A DNA stretch of 64,000 bases from Sva-07 sp031426215. Its GTDB lineage: Bacteria; Actinomycetota; Acidimicrobiia; Acidimicrobiales; Ilumatobacteraceae. The notes under the pieces were generated by a model, which saw only the letters and a list, made by a program, of their open reading frames with translations, was not told the DNA's origin and searched no databases. Shown in pieces: positions 25,155 to 33,820 of this stretch. The position numbers were made by a program, and so were the translations under genes. The stretch covers positions 62,001 through 126,000 of the forward strand of contig JANPKU010000033.1 in NCBI GenBank assembly GCA_031426215.1. The letters are read 5' to 3'. Position 1 is the stretch's first letter; each line of letters begins with the position of its first letter.

Positions 25155-26167
25155 AACACGTCGCTCACCTCCCGGGCGTCCTCAGCGCCGCCGAACTGCG
25201 AGCCACGGGCGAGCACCTGGTCTCGTTGCAGCTCGTCACCGGGATGATCCCGTGGTTTCCGGGTGGTCACTGCGACCCGTGGAACCACGTCGAGTCGGCG
25301 ATGGCGCTCGATGTTGCCGGCTTCCACGACGAGGCCGAACGCGCCTACCACTGGCTCGTCGACACGCAACGTCCCGATGGTTCGTGGCACGCCTACTACC
25401 ACTCCGACGGCTCGGTCGAGGACGCCAAGCTCGACACCAACGTGTGCGCCTACATCGCGACCGGCGCAACGCACCATCTCCGTCTCACGTGGGACCGCGA
25501 GTTCGCCGAGTCCATCTGGCCGACGGTCGAACGGGCCCTCGAATTCGTGTTGGGACAACGTCGCGACGACGGTCTGCCGCTGTGGGCAGTCGAGCCTGAT
25601 GCTCGTCCGTGGGACTACGCCCTCCTGACCGGCACCTCGAGTATCCAGCACGCGCTGCGATGCGGCGCCCGACTCGGCGAGCGTGTGGGTTTCCTCCGAC
25701 CGGAGTGGATCGAGGCGGCCGACGTGATGGCCGAGGCAGTTCGTAGCCGACCCGACGCGTTCGAGCCGAAGACCCGCTGGGCGATGGACTGGTACTACCC
25801 GGTGCTCACGGGTGTGCTCACCGGTGAAGCCGCAAAGGCCCGTCTCGCCGAAGGTTGGGACACGTTCGCGATGGAGGGCCTCGGGATCCGCTGCGTGAGC
25901 GACGAACCGTGGGTCACCGCGTCGGAAACCGCCGAGTGCGCACTGGCCTACGCGTCGATCGGCGACATGTCCACCGCCACCGATCTGCTCACGTGGACCC
26001 GAACTCACCGCCGCGATGACGGTTCGTACTGGACCGGCATCGTGTACCCCGAGCCGGTGCTGTTCCCCTTCGACGAGCACACCTCCTACACCGCAGCCGC
26101 CGTGGTGCTCGCCGTCGACGCGATCACCCGCGCCACCCCCGCCAGCGACGTCTTCGTCCCGTTCTAG
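25151..26167 (+). CDS. Terpenoid cyclase/prenyltransferase-type alpha-toroid protein
   Basis: A 338-residue protein rich in helix pairs of the alpha/alpha toroid type, as in squalene cyclases and prenyltransferase beta subunits. QW-like repeats are visible as TQRPDGSWHAYYHSDG (about residue 75), RRDDGLPLWAVE (about 138) and HRRDDGSYWTGIVYPEP (about 290). There is no DXDD motif of squalene-hopene cyclases and no obvious zinc site. Catalytic activity is therefore uncertain, and an unsaturated-glucuronyl-hydrolase-like or other six-hairpin glycosidase fold is an alternative. The GTG start overlaps the methyltransferase stop. It ends the operon; two 42-bp palindromes follow. Confidence 0.72.
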   Translation: MKHVAHLPGVLSAAELRATGEHLVSLQLVTGMIPWFPGGHCDPWNHVESAMALDVAGFHDEAERAYHWLVDTQRPDGSWHAYYHSDGSVEDAKLDTNVCAYIATGATHHLRLTWDREFAESIWPTVERALEFVLGQRRDDGLPLWAVEPDARPWDYALLTGTSSIQHALRCGARLGERVGFLRPEWIEAADVMAEAVRSRPDAFEPKTRWAMDWYYPVLTGVLTGEAAKARLAEGWDTFAMEGLGIRCVSDEPWVTASETAECALAYASIGDMSTATDLLTWTRTHRRDDGSYWTGIVYPEPVLFPFDEHTSYTAAAVVLAVDAITRATPASDVFVPF

Positions 26168-26197
26168 CCCTTCCAGCCGGCCCAGGGCCGTGCTCCA

Positions 26198-26239
26198 GTG
26201 ATGAGCCAAGTGACGTGATACGGGCGGTTCGCTCATCAC
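26198..26239. repeat. 42-bp palindromic repeat, family D copy 1
   Basis: Arms GTGATGAGC and GCTCATCAC, 24 bases apart. It has the same total length and inner pattern (GGGCGGTTC before the right arm) as the copies at 26259 and 59913. Confidence 0.8.
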
Positions 26240-26258
26240 CACCGCACGCAGACTCCCG

Positions 26259-26300
26259 GCGATGAGCAAAACGCCGGCATCAGGGCGGTTGGCTCATCGC
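26259..26300. repeat. 42-bp palindromic repeat, family D copy 2
   Basis: Arms GCGATGAGC and GCTCATCGC, 24 bases apart, 19 bases after copy 1. The two tandem copies lie between the toroid gene and the acyltransferase gene. Confidence 0.8.
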
Positions 26301-26331
26301 TCGCGAAGATCGCCACTGCCGTGTCGACTGG

Positions 26332-26337
26332 TACGTT
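26332..26337 (+). promoter_or_regulatory. -10 box TACGTT before the acyltransferase gene
   Basis: TACGTT ends 8 bases before ATG 26346, consistent with a leaderless or near-leaderless transcript. Confidence 0.45.
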
Positions 26338-26345
26338 GCTCACCG

Positions 26346-27101
26346 ATGAAATCGACGTTTGCGCGAACCGTGTTCTCGATCTGGAGCTGGTTTGCGCTGG
26401 GCGTGATCGTGATCGTGTGGACACCGATGGTGGCGATCGTCCGGCTCGTCACGATGCCGTTCGACAAAGGTGCCTACGCGGCCGGTTACCTGTTCCGCAA
26501 ACTCACCGTCGTGCACCAGCGCCTCACTCCACTGTGGAAGTTCCGTACCTCGGGCACCTTGCCGGATGACATGCGCCGCCCGTATGTGGTCGTGTCGAAC
26601 CACGAGAGTTTCGTCGACATCCTGCTGATCTCGCACCTGCCGACCGAGATGAAGTGGATGTCGAAGATCGAGATCCTGCGCATCCCGCTCGTGGGCTGGA
26701 TGATGCGCCTCGCCCGCGACATCCCGCTCGAGCGAGGTGACGCCGCGTCGACGGCGAAGGCCCTCGAAGCATCGAGCGAGCGCTTGAAGTCGAAGGTGTC
26801 GGTCATGATCTTCCCCGAGGGCACGCGATCGAAGACCGGTGAACTCCGCCATTTCAAGTCCGGAGCGTTCCGCCTCGCAATCGAACACCAGGTACCGATC
26901 CTTCCGCTCGCCGTCCACGGCACCCGCAATGCGCTGCGCAAGCACGACTGGCGGCTCGGCTACGCCGAAGCGGAAGTGCGGGTGCTCGACCCGATCAGCA
27001 CCGACGGCCTCACGATGGACGACATGCCGGCTCTACGCACACAGGTACGCGACGTCATCAGCGCCGCTCGCGACGACTTGCGTCGCGAGTTCGGCGACTG
27101 A
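26346..27101 (+). CDS. 1-acylglycerol-3-phosphate O-acyltransferase (PlsC family)
   Basis: A 251-residue membrane-associated acyltransferase that would transfer an acyl group to lysophosphatidate in phospholipid synthesis. The N-terminal hydrophobic segment (about 8-35) is the anchor. The catalytic HX4D motif is NHESFVD (about residue 82) and the phosphate-binding motif is FPEGTRSK (about 157), with the later block VPILPLAVHG. Other acceptors cannot be excluded. The chosen ATG 26346 follows a TACGTT box; an upstream in-frame start at 26262 would run through the palindrome. It is followed after 21 bases by an MFS gene with a strong ribosome-binding site. Confidence 0.88.
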   Translation: MKSTFARTVFSIWSWFALGVIVIVWTPMVAIVRLVTMPFDKGAYAAGYLFRKLTVVHQRLTPLWKFRTSGTLPDDMRRPYVVVSNHESFVDILLISHLPTEMKWMSKIEILRIPLVGWMMRLARDIPLERGDAASTAKALEASSERLKSKVSVMIFPEGTRSKTGELRHFKSGAFRLAIEHQVPILPLAVHGTRNALRKHDWRLGYAEAEVRVLDPISTDGLTMDDMPALRTQVRDVISAARDDLRREFGD

Positions 27102-27122
27102 AGGTTCGAGGAGGAATCCGAC

Positions 27123-28301
27123 GTGGCGTTCCAGGCACCCGTGCGCCTGCTGGCCGCAGCGAAGCCGTCGGTTCCCACCGCCCTGCTCGTGGCCATCGCA
27201 TCGAGCACGGCGGTGTTCGTTGCCACGCCGTTCCTGCTCTCTGCGGTGTCCGACGACTACGACGTCGCCCTCGGTACGGCGGGTTGGATCTCGACGGCGC
27301 AGCTCGCCGGGTTCGTGTTGGCATCCTGGGTCGGGGGACGCTTTCTCCGGCCGGTACGCTCCGTGTTCGTCTACGGCACGATGATCGGAGTACTCGCGAA
27401 CCTGGGTTCTGCCGTGGCACCGACCTTCGAGACGCTGACGATCATGCGATTCGGTAGCGGTCTCTCGCTCGGGTTCGCGGCGTGGATCGCCTGGCAGGCA
27501 GCGTTCGGAGACATCGAGAAGACCGGCGATGTGGCCGTGGTCGGTCCGATCGTCGGCATCTTCATGGCGCCGCTCATCGCGGTCGTGCTGGAGTCGTTCG
27601 GGCCTCGCTGGTTGTTCGTGGTCCTGGCGGTGATCACGGCAACACCGTTGATCTGGATCCGACAGGTTCCGCTCGTCGATCGACTGCGCCCTCACCGCAC
27701 CCGCCACGCACCCACCCGGGCAGCGCTGGCGATCCTCATCGCGCTCGGGGCGATCACCCTGGGCGGGTCGTCGGTCTTCGTCTACAGCGCAGCCATCGGC
27801 GAGGACCTCGACGGCTTGTCCCCGTTCACCGTCTCACTGCTGTTCAGCGGCAACGCGCTCGCGGGCATTCCTGCGGCCCGCTGGAAGGGACGTCGTGGCC
27901 CGGCAGGCATCTGGTTCATCGCGACCGGGATGTGCGCGCTCGCGATCGCAGTGTCGCGGAGCAGCATCGTCTTCGGCGCCGCGATGGTGGGTTGGGGATT
28001 CGTGTTCTTCATGGGCGTACCCGCCGCGTTCAACCTGCTCGCCGAAAGATCGAAGTTCCCCGAGGAGCGCGCCGGCGACGCCCAAGCTGTGATGGCACTC
28101 GGCCGGGTGTTCGGCCCGATCGTGGGCGGCATGCTGCTTGCCGCCGGGTCCGAGGTGACCCTCGGATTCATCGCCACTGCGGTGATGGTCGTCGGTGGGT
28201 GTCTGCTGCTCTACGTCGACCGGAAGCGTTTCATCGTGGTGCGCCAGTACGGCGAGTGGTCGCAGGCTCGAGCGTCAGTCGACTCGGCGCAGCACGCGTA
28301 G
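27123..28301 (+). CDS. MFS transporter
   Basis: A 392-residue major facilitator protein with about twelve hydrophobic helices and short loops, the usual size. The loop after helices 2-3 reads GGRFLRPVR, a weak form of the MFS motif A. The protein is probably an exporter of small molecules across the cytoplasmic membrane, but no substrate is indicated. The start GTG 27123 has GAGGAGGA 7 bases upstream, one of the few strong Shine-Dalgarno sequences here, consistent with an internal operon gene translated after the PlsC-family gene. The 3' end overlaps the convergent methyltransferase gene by 27 bases. Confidence 0.82.
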   Translation: MAFQAPVRLLAAAKPSVPTALLVAIASSTAVFVATPFLLSAVSDDYDVALGTAGWISTAQLAGFVLASWVGGRFLRPVRSVFVYGTMIGVLANLGSAVAPTFETLTIMRFGSGLSLGFAAWIAWQAAFGDIEKTGDVAVVGPIVGIFMAPLIAVVLESFGPRWLFVVLAVITATPLIWIRQVPLVDRLRPHRTRHAPTRAALAILIALGAITLGGSSVFVYSAAIGEDLDGLSPFTVSLLFSGNALAGIPAARWKGRRGPAGIWFIATGMCALAIAVSRSSIVFGAAMVGWGFVFFMGVPAAFNLLAERSKFPEERAGDAQAVMALGRVFGPIVGGMLLAAGSEVTLGFIATAVMVVGGCLLLYVDRKRFIVVRQYGEWSQARASVDSAQHA

Positions 28302-28907
28302 CGACCCGGTCGCGGACGTCAGTTCGAAGCGACCAGATTCGAGTGCCGGCTTGAAGATCTGCTCGTACGGCGGCCGTCCACCGTCGGCCGGATCGGGGAA
28401 CACGTCGTGGATCGCCAGGGTGCCACCAACGGCAACGTGCGGAGTCCAGCCTTCGTAGTCGAGACGAGCAGGCTCGTCGCCGTGGCCGCCGTCGATGAAG
28501 AGAAATGCGAGCGGCGTGGTCCACGTCGTCGCCACCGTCGGCGACTTGCCCACGACGGCGATCACCGAGTCTTCGAGCCCTGCGTCGTGGATCGCGGCCC
28601 GGAAGAACGGCAACGTGTCCATCCGACCGGTTCGAGCGTCGACGACCTCGGTGTCGTGATGATCCCAGCCGGCCTGGTTCTCCTCGGAGCCACGATGATG
28701 ATCGACCGCGAAGAGCACGACCTCGGCCTGCTCGGCGGCGTCACCCAGCCAGATCGTCGACCGGCCGCAGTACGAGCCGACTTCGAGCATTGGAGCGCAA
28801 GGCACAGCGGCGCTCGCAGCAACGGCTGCAGCCCAGAGCGCATCGCCCTCGTCGGGCGGCATGAACCCCTTCGTGGCGAGCGCCAACCGACGGCGCTCGG
28901 GTTTCAC
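28275..28907 (-). CDS. Class I SAM-dependent methyltransferase (Methyltransf_24 type)
   Basis: A 210-residue predicted methyltransferase. Motif I is MLEVGSYCGRSTIWLG (about residues 29-44). FAVDHHRGSEE follows strand 2, and FLFIDGGHGDEPARLDYEGW is the acidic motif typical of the CmcI/type 24 group. GTLAIHDVFPDP completes the fold. The GTG start overlaps the stop of the nitroreductase gene (GTGA), so the two are co-translated. Substrate unknown; related proteins often act on sugar or small phenolic substrates. Confidence 0.78.
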   Translation of the reverse strand: MKPERRRLALATKGFMPPDEGDALWAAAVAASAAVPCAPMLEVGSYCGRSTIWLGDAAEQAEVVLFAVDHHRGSEENQAGWDHHDTEVVDARTGRMDTLPFFRAAIHDAGLEDSVIAVVGKSPTVATTWTTPLAFLFIDGGHGDEPARLDYEGWTPHVAVGGTLAIHDVFPDPADGGRPPYEQIFKPALESGRFELTSATGSLRVLRRVD

Positions 28908-29557
28908 CAGGTGTCCCAGTGGATGATCGCGTCGGGGTCGGGACGCAGCGCTCGCTTGAAATCGGTGCCGACGGTGTAGGCGAGCGGCGTGAGGCATGCC
29001 TGCTGGATGTCGTCGAACGGGATCCCGACGATGTCGGCGACCTCCTTCTCCATCATCAACGAGATCGTGGTCCACGCAGTTCCCAACCCGCGGGCACGGG
29101 CCGCCAGCATGAAGCTCCACATGCCGGGAAGGATGTTGCCCATCGATGACGCTGCCATCATCGCGGGTGCACCATCGACACGACCCGCGGTACAACCCAA
29201 CACCAGCGCCGGGGCATCGGCCATGTGCTCGGACAGGTAGGTCGCCGAATCGACCACGCGATCCTGCTGCGCCTGCTCGGCGTCGCCCTCCTTCTGGATC
29301 GCTCCGGCGAAGTACGGCATCGAGCTGTAGATCGCCCAACACTGCTTGTAGATCTCACCGATTGCGCGACGCTTGTCGGCGTCCTTGACGACCACGAACT
29401 GCATGGTCAGGTAATTCGAGCCCGACGGTGCCTGCATCGCCGTGGCCACGCACTCGCGGATGACGTCGTCCTCGACGGGCCGGGAGAAGTCGAGCCGTTT
29501 ACGCACGGCCCGCGTGGTGTTGAGCACATCGTCAGCGGGGAGATCGAGCAAGGTCAT
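28904..29557 (-). CDS. Nitroreductase family FMN-dependent oxidoreductase
   Basis: A 217-residue flavin reductase-type protein. The FMN-binding N-terminal motif is TTRAVRKRLDF (about 14-24), with PSGSNYLTMQFVVVKD (about 43-58) and a C-terminal GLGTAW segment that binds FMN phosphate. Such enzymes use NAD(P)H to reduce quinones, nitro compounds or enones. The start ATG 29557 is set by a TAGGGT box 6 bases upstream (leaderless type). It is divergent from the thioesterase gene, with only 24 bases between start codons. Confidence 0.88.
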   Translation of the reverse strand: MTLLDLPADDVLNTTRAVRKRLDFSRPVEDDVIRECVATAMQAPSGSNYLTMQFVVVKDADKRRAIGEIYKQCWAIYSSMPYFAGAIQKEGDAEQAQQDRVVDSATYLSEHMADAPALVLGCTAGRVDGAPAMMAASSMGNILPGMWSFMLAARARGLGTAWTTISLMMEKEVADIVGIPFDDIQQACLTPLAYTVGTDFKRALRPDPDAIIHWDTW

Positions 29558-29563
29558 GCGCTG

Positions 29564-29569
29564 ACCCTA
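29564..29569 (-). promoter_or_regulatory. -10 box TAGGGT, leaderless-type, nitroreductase gene
   Basis: TAGGGT on the minus strand ends 6 bases before ATG 29557, inside the 24-base divergent gap with the thioesterase gene. Confidence 0.55.
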
Positions 29570-29581
29570 CGACGTGCCAAC

Positions 29582-30466
29582 ATGACGGCTGTCATGCAGA
29601 GTGCCGCCCAGAACCAGTCGGCGTTGGACGACCTCGTCCACCTCCTCGACCTCGAAGCGATCGAGGTCAACATCTTCCGCGGGCGGTCACCCGACGAGAA
29701 CCGTCAACGGGTCTTCGGCGGCCAGGTGGCAGGCCAAGCGCTCATCGCGGCGGCCCGCACGATCGACGAGCCCGATCGCCTCGTCCACTCACTTCACGCA
29801 TATTTCCTGCGACCCGGCGATCCGACGGTGCCGATCCTCTACGAGGTCGATCGGATCCGCGACGGGCGGAGTTTCTCGACACGACGGGTCGTGGCGATCC
29901 AGCACGGACGTGCGATCTTCAACCTCCAGGCGAGCTTCCACGACGAGGAAGCCGGACACGACCATCAACTCGCCATGCCGGACGGGATGGGTGACCCGCT
30001 CGACCTGGCCGACTTCCACACCCGGATGGCTCCCTACGCAGAACAGATGGGTGACTGGTTCCACCGTCCGCGGCCGATCGACCTCCGCTACGTCGACGGC
30101 GACCCCACGAGCCGGCGAGGACGATCGACCACCAAGCAGCACGTGTGGCTCCGCGCTGACGGGGTGCTCCCGGACGATCCGGTGCTGCACGCCTGCGTCG
30201 TCACCTATGCGAGCGACATGACGCTGCTCGACACCACGCTGTTGCCGTTCGGACTCGACTGGGACACCCCGGGAATGCAGATGGCCAGTGTCGACCACGC
30301 CATGTGGTTCCACCGGCCGTTCCGTGCCGACGACTGGCTGCTCTACGCCCAGTCGGCGGTGTCGACGTCATCGGCTCGCGGGATGGCCCAGGGCTCGATC
30401 TTCACCAGCGACGGACGACTGGCCGTCAGCGTGGTGCAAGAAGGCCTCACTCGCATCACGAATTGA
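29582..30466 (+). CDS. tesB: Acyl-CoA thioesterase II (TesB type)
   Basis: A 294-residue double hot-dog thioesterase hydrolysing medium- and long-chain acyl-CoA. Markers are RVFGGQVAGQALIAA (about 41-55) of the first hot-dog, SLHAYFLRPGDP, the catalytic-type Asp in YASDMTLLDTTLLP (about 215) and SVDHAMWFHRPF with GMAQGSIF near the end. The length is normal. The start ATG 29582 leaves a 24-base divergent gap to the nitroreductase gene; ATG 29594 is an alternative. Confidence 0.9.
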   Translation: MTAVMQSAAQNQSALDDLVHLLDLEAIEVNIFRGRSPDENRQRVFGGQVAGQALIAAARTIDEPDRLVHSLHAYFLRPGDPTVPILYEVDRIRDGRSFSTRRVVAIQHGRAIFNLQASFHDEEAGHDHQLAMPDGMGDPLDLADFHTRMAPYAEQMGDWFHRPRPIDLRYVDGDPTSRRGRSTTKQHVWLRADGVLPDDPVLHACVVTYASDMTLLDTTLLPFGLDWDTPGMQMASVDHAMWFHRPFRADDWLLYAQSAVSTSSARGMAQGSIFTSDGRLAVSVVQEGLTRITN

Positions 30467-30521
30467 GCGAGCTTCTCGAGCGCGACGTGCATGCAGCGGG
30501 TCATCGCGCTAGAGATGTGGC

Positions 30522-31811
30522 GTGATTCGAACTGCAGTCCTTCTCGGAGTGATCACGTTGGGCCTCGCTGCCTGCGGATCCGACGCAGCAGACGACTCGT
30601 TCGGGAGCGGACAACCTGCGCCGACAGTCGCTCCGACTCCGACGACGTCCCCCGCGGATGTCGAGTCGACCACGGCGGACACCTCGCCGCCAGCCTCCGA
30701 GGTTCTCGAACCGACTGCGACGGCGACAGCAACACCCAATCCAGGGCCGCTGCCCGAACCGGCGGTGTCGCTCGACGAGATCGGCACCTTCGACCAACCG
30801 GTCGTGGTCGCTCACCGGCCCGGCGACGACCGGGTCTTCGTCGTCGAGCAGCCGGGCCGAGTGCTCGCGGTCGACGACGTGTCGAGTGAGGTCGTGCTCG
30901 ACGTCACCGATCTCACCGACGCCAACGGAGAGCAGGGTCTGCTCGGTCTTGCCTTTCATCCAGGCGCCGACGTCGCCTACATCGACTTCACGGACACCAG
31001 CGGCAACACCGTCGTTGCAGAGTTCACGATCGATCCGACCTCGGGCCAGTTCGATCGGGAGTCGTATCGAGAGGTACTCACCGTCGACCAACCGTATTCC
31101 AACCACAACGGCGGCCAGTTGGTGTTCGGACCCGACCAGCTGTTGTACATCGGCCTCGGCGACGGCGGCTCGGGCGGCGACCCGGAGCGTTACGCACTCG
31201 ACCTGAGCAGCCGCCTCGGCAAGATCCTGCGCATCGATCCGGTGGCCGACGGCGATGAGCCCTTCAGCGTGCCACCCGACAACCCGTTCATCGACGACGC
31301 GTCAGCCGACCCGACGATCTGGTCGTACGGGTTGCGCAACCCGTGGCGATTCTCGTTCGACGCCGACACGGGCGATCTCTGGATCGCCGACGTGGGGCAG
31401 GGCGACTTCGAGGAGATCAATCGGGCCGTCGCCGCCGACCGCTTCGACGCTGCGCGTGGCGCCAACTTCGGGTGGAGCGCGATCGAGGGGTTCGAACCGT
31501 TCAACACCGACCAGTCAGCCGACGGCGCCTCGTCCCCATTGTTCGTCTACGACCACGCCGATGGTCGCTGCTCGGTGAGTGGTGGCGCAGTCGCACGAAG
31601 CACTGCGGCAGCCGATCTCCACGGCTGGTACGTGTTCGGCGACTACTGCACTGGGCAGATCTGGGCGCTCGATCCGACCGCCCCCTCGGACCAGCCACGA
31701 GTGATCGAGGTCGCACAGCTCGGTGGGCTCGCTGCGATCGCCGAAGGCCCCGATCGTGAGCTCTTCGCCGTCTCCAACGCCGGCGTCGTCGCCCGCCTCG
31801 TCCCAGGTTGA
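30522..31811 (+). CDS. Lipoprotein PQQ-dependent sugar dehydrogenase family (GSDH)
   Basis: A 429-residue secreted six-bladed beta-propeller of the soluble glucose/sorbosone dehydrogenase family, which oxidises aldoses with PQQ. The signal peptide ends in the lipobox LAAC (Cys about residue 18), so the protein should be anchored outside. A Ser/Thr/Pro-rich linker follows to about residue 80. Propeller motifs include EQGLLGLAFHP, YSNHNGGQLVFGPDQLLYIGLGDGG, YGLRNPWRFSFD and LWIADVGQGDFEEIN. No PQQ synthesis gene is in the window, and some family members bind no PQQ. The start GTG 30522 has TAGAGA 6 bases upstream, an imperfect -10. Confidence 0.85.
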   Translation: MIRTAVLLGVITLGLAACGSDAADDSFGSGQPAPTVAPTPTTSPADVESTTADTSPPASEVLEPTATATATPNPGPLPEPAVSLDEIGTFDQPVVVAHRPGDDRVFVVEQPGRVLAVDDVSSEVVLDVTDLTDANGEQGLLGLAFHPGADVAYIDFTDTSGNTVVAEFTIDPTSGQFDRESYREVLTVDQPYSNHNGGQLVFGPDQLLYIGLGDGGSGGDPERYALDLSSRLGKILRIDPVADGDEPFSVPPDNPFIDDASADPTIWSYGLRNPWRFSFDADTGDLWIADVGQGDFEEINRAVAADRFDAARGANFGWSAIEGFEPFNTDQSADGASSPLFVYDHADGRCSVSGGAVARSTAAADLHGWYVFGDYCTGQIWALDPTAPSDQPRVIEVAQLGGLAAIAEGPDRELFAVSNAGVVARLVPG

Positions 31812-31848
31812 CGGCGGCCAATGCCGCGCACCACACACGTCCGATCTC

Positions 31849-31854
31849 TATGAT
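31849..31854 (+). promoter_or_regulatory. -10 box TATGAT upstream of the large lipoprotein gene
   Basis: A near-consensus TATGAT in the 87-base gap after the sugar dehydrogenase gene. It would give a leader of roughly 70 bases to ATG 31932, or 40 to GTG 31899. Confidence 0.45.
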
Positions 31855-31931
31855 CACTGATGGTCATGGTGCACCCACCGTGATCCGGTCGCCCTCAGGT
31901 GACCGATCGTCGAGCTGAACACGGGGTCATC

Positions 31932-33797
31932 ATGTCGCTTCGGTCGTGTCGTTCCGTAGCGATCGCGCTGACATTCGCCGCGGTCGTGAGCTCGTGCTCG
32001 GCAGCTGACGAGTCGCCGTCCTCGGACTCTGCCGCGGCGACCGCTTCGGCACCCCCTCCGACAGCGGTTGTCGACGACTCGAACCCGTTCACCGCAGCCG
32101 GCATCACGATCACATCGATCGACGATCCGGTCGCCGGCCCAGGCCTGACGCTCACCGACTGGCAGTCGGCGAACCTGCTTCGCGACGCCGATGCCGGCCA
32201 AGGACTCACCGGTGCGCAGCTCCGCGCCGAGATCCCGATGCCCGACGACGAGATGCCGCTCGATCTCATGGTTGGCGCATGGGTGCTCGAGGCTGCATCT
32301 CCGATCGCCGAGATCGCCCAGGGGCTCATGCCGACGCTCGACTTCGACGACACCGTCGACGTCGTCATCCCGACGGCCGTCGTGGTGCTGTTCACCTACG
32401 AAGCGACGCTCGCAGACGCCGACGGGAACGTGCCCTCGACGCTTCCCGCCTCACCGGTGGTCGTGGCTCCGTTCACGGCCGAGCAGTTCGAGGCCGCCGA
32501 AGCGAGTCGCGGCCCCCAGGGCTTCGCTGCACCGAACCGCCGACCCTCGATCGCACAGGTTCTGCCCGCCAACATCATCAACAATCCGTGTGGCGCTCTC
32601 TTGGCATTCCAGGAGGAGGTCCTGGGCCTGGTCTACGACGCGCTCGGCGGGAAAGACTCCTGGCTCGGCAAGAGGGCGCAGGTCGCGATCGGCCTGCTCC
32701 CTAAGGCCGCCTTGCCGTACGCGATCCCGGGCAAGGGCACCTTCGACATGCTCGCGACGCTCGGCTTCATCGCCGGCCTCGTCGGGTCGGTGTCGCCGTG
32801 GACGGTGACGATCGAAGCGAACGAGGATCCGATCGCCTACGGCGTCGCGCCGGGAGTCGGCCAGCGAGGCACTGTTCGGACCGTGGTCGATCCGGGGCTC
32901 CAGGTCAAGTGGCCTGAAGCGCTGAAGTCGTGCGCACAGCTGATCGGGATCGACCTCCCCGAGATCTCGCCCGTTGGCGGCATCGTCGCGTGGACACACA
33001 CGTTCGGCACCCATGCAACGAAGCTCAGCGAAGACGGCGTGATCATGGAGATCGACGGACGCTACGAGGCGACGTTGCTCTACGACACCAGCGTCGAGAG
33101 CGCCGATCAGGCCGCAAATGGTCAAGCGACCTCGTCGGGGCTCGTCTTCGAAGCCCGAGTCGATCGACCGGGCAATGAAACCTTCGACAAGTTGATCGCC
33201 AAGCTCATCGAGCGGCTTGCCGGCGACGGCGTTATCGGATCTGCGCTGCAGTACCTCACCGCCGGGGTTGCCACCACGATCAAGGAGATGAGCGACCCAC
33301 CCCCCACGGCCGCAATCGTGACCGTGACGTTCCACGACCCGCCACCCGACCCCGTCACGACGCTCGATTCGACACCGGCCTCCACTCCCGAGCCGCCCAC
33401 CGCTGGTGGTGCGTGTATCGGCGTCGACCTCTTCAGCCAGCCGATGGCAGCTGCGTCCACCGGTGTGCGGCTGCGAATGGAGCCGAATGGCTCGCTGATC
33501 TGGGACTTCGGATCGAGCGCGCCGTACAGCGTCGACGACGGATTCGGCAACGTCTCGACGATCACGTTGGCGGGGTCGATCACCGGAACCTATTCAGGAT
33601 CCAACGACTCCTATACGACGACGATGTCGAAGATCAACCTCAGCGGAACCGTCGAGGTCCTCGGCAACGTCGTGGCGCTGCCGCCCGAAGCGTTCACCGG
33701 AGTCGCCGGCGATCCGGTCATCGGCGTCACCTCCGAGAACCTCACGTGCATCGATGGAGCGATCACGGTCGCTCGCACCGGCCAGATCTACTCCTGA
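31932..33797 (+). CDS. Large predicted lipoprotein, function unknown
   Basis: A 621-residue protein I do not recognise. From ATG 31932 it has a lipoprotein signal: SLRSCRSVAIALTF then the lipobox VSSC (Cys about 22), followed by a Ser/Ala/Pro-rich linker. A central region of about 400 residues is mixed alpha/beta with a hydrophobic stretch around DMLATLGFIAGLVGSV. A Pro-rich linker (about 475-500, DPPPDPVTTLDSTP) separates a C-terminal domain of about 120 residues that looks beta-rich and contains two Cys (GACIGVD, NLTCIDG). In-frame GTG 31899 would add 11 residues before the signal. It is monocistronic, converging on the RIO kinase gene. Confidence 0.7.
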   Translation: MSLRSCRSVAIALTFAAVVSSCSAADESPSSDSAAATASAPPPTAVVDDSNPFTAAGITITSIDDPVAGPGLTLTDWQSANLLRDADAGQGLTGAQLRAEIPMPDDEMPLDLMVGAWVLEAASPIAEIAQGLMPTLDFDDTVDVVIPTAVVVLFTYEATLADADGNVPSTLPASPVVVAPFTAEQFEAAEASRGPQGFAAPNRRPSIAQVLPANIINNPCGALLAFQEEVLGLVYDALGGKDSWLGKRAQVAIGLLPKAALPYAIPGKGTFDMLATLGFIAGLVGSVSPWTVTIEANEDPIAYGVAPGVGQRGTVRTVVDPGLQVKWPEALKSCAQLIGIDLPEISPVGGIVAWTHTFGTHATKLSEDGVIMEIDGRYEATLLYDTSVESADQAANGQATSSGLVFEARVDRPGNETFDKLIAKLIERLAGDGVIGSALQYLTAGVATTIKEMSDPPPTAAIVTVTFHDPPPDPVTTLDSTPASTPEPPTAGGACIGVDLFSQPMAAASTGVRLRMEPNGSLIWDFGSSAPYSVDDGFGNVSTITLAGSITGTYSGSNDSYTTTMSKINLSGTVEVLGNVVALPPEAFTGVAGDPVIGVTSENLTCIDGAITVARTGQIYS

Positions 33798-33820
33798 CGT
33801 CGCCTCTCGGCGTGCGCTCG

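Noticed and set aside
26198..26300. Two nearby palindromes considered as a CRISPR array or tandem repeat array
   Set aside because: Only two units 19 bases apart, each internally palindromic, no cas genes and no uniform spacers.
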